A stretch of 7,737 nucleotides of DNA, taken from the NCBI GenBank assembly GCA_022545645.1, contig JACZQQ010000123.1, forward strand, positions 1 to 7,737, read 5' to 3'. Below the pieces are notes generated by a model, which was not told the origin of the DNA, did not search any database, and worked only from the letters and a program-made list of their open reading frames with translations. This document shows positions 7,416 to 7,737 of the stretch, piece after piece (within the stretch, counting starts at the first letter, position 1; each line of letters begins with the position of its first letter). This DNA comes from Acidobacteriota bacterium. Its GTDB lineage: Bacteria; Acidobacteriota; UBA6911; RPQK01; JADFOI01. A program made the position numbers and the translations under genes.

Positions 7416-7572
7416 TTTTTTCTCCTTAGAAAGAACAGTGTCTCGTCTCTAATGAAGCTTATCTGCCAACGGTCGTCCCGCCCATGAAGTCCCCCCCTCA
7501 AGGAGATGTTCCCTGAATCTTACGACCGTAGGACGTCGAAGGCAATGGAAAATGAGCGAGTTGAGGAATCTC

Positions 7573-7737
7573 CTACCGATGATCCACAACCACTTTTCCG
7601 CCCTTGATGACGACTTCAATGTTGTGGATCACCGAAATGTCCATAAGAGGATCTCCATCCACGATGATGAGATCGGCCAACTTTCCCGGTTCGAGAGTAC
7701 CTAGCTCATCCAACTTCCCCAGGTGTTCTGCCGCATT
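7573..7737 (-). CDS. C-terminal end of a third amidohydrolase (partial)
   Basis: Reading leftwards from the right edge, 54 codons end at TAG (7573-7575). The sequence starts NAAEHLGKLDELG, continues TLEPGKLADLIIVDGDPLM and ends with the strand EVVIKGGKVVVDHR. This is the typical last part of the imidazolonepropionase / Xaa-Pro-dipeptidase-like Amidohydro_1 branch, where the final beta-sandwich strands follow the barrel. The metal site lies outside the window, so the exact subfamily is open. It points the same way as the two YtcJ-like genes and lies 157 bases upstream of them. That makes a cluster of three amidohydrolase genes, although the gap leaves room for a separate promoter. Confidence 0.88.
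   Translation of the reverse strand, partial: NAAEHLGKLDELGTLEPGKLADLIIVDGDPLMDISVIHNIEVVIKGGKVVVDHR

Noticed and set aside
7437..7445. AGTGTCTCG, a nine-base match to an arm of the dyad at 3654-3718
   Set aside because: A nine-base match is expected by chance in a window of this size, and no second arm is nearby.
7464..7469. TTGGCA as a -35 box for the amidohydrolase operon (- strand)
   Set aside because: No acceptable -10 hexamer lies at 16-18 bases, and the spacing does not fit a sigma-54 site either.

Overview
The window looks like an ordinary chromosomal stretch from a Gram-negative heterotrophic bacterium. Five products carry a Sec or lipoprotein signal, Shine-Dalgarno sites are strong, and one clear sigma-70-type promoter is visible. 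There are no tRNAs, rRNAs, insertion sequences, phage genes or CRISPR repeats. The gene mix (secreted amidohydrolases, a BNR/Asp-box lipoprotein, an M29-like secreted protein) would fit an uncultured Acidobacteriota-like or similar environmental lineage. That placement is inference from gene content only.

Left part, + strand (1-2072). The window opens inside the C-terminus of an unidentified protein with one visible membrane segment. Its stop overlaps the start of a short ankyrin-repeat lipoprotein (ATGA overlap at 221-224). A separate promoter at 711-740 then drives a 434-residue sialidase-like Asp-box lipoprotein whose only mature cysteines form a CxCC plus GCPH pattern.

Right part, - strand (2168-7737), transcribed from right to left. 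It starts with the tail of a third amidohydrolase at the right edge. Next come two paralogous, secreted, YtcJ-like (Amidohydro_3) amidohydrolases 18 bases apart (5601-7415 and 3762-5582). A 127-base gap holding a heptanucleotide tandem repeat and a long imperfect dyad follows, and then a secreted M29/aminopeptidase-T-like protein (2168-3634). The two halves converge at about 2073-2167.

The - strand genes look like a set of exported hydrolases acting on amide or peptide-like substrates outside the cytoplasm; the substrate cannot be read from the sequence. I see no clear case for a wholly new system. The best leads are the tandem amidohydrolase duplication with a third family member beside it, the altered metal-site motif in the M29-like protein, the dyad and heptad repeat in the gap, and the cysteine signature in the Asp-box lipoprotein.
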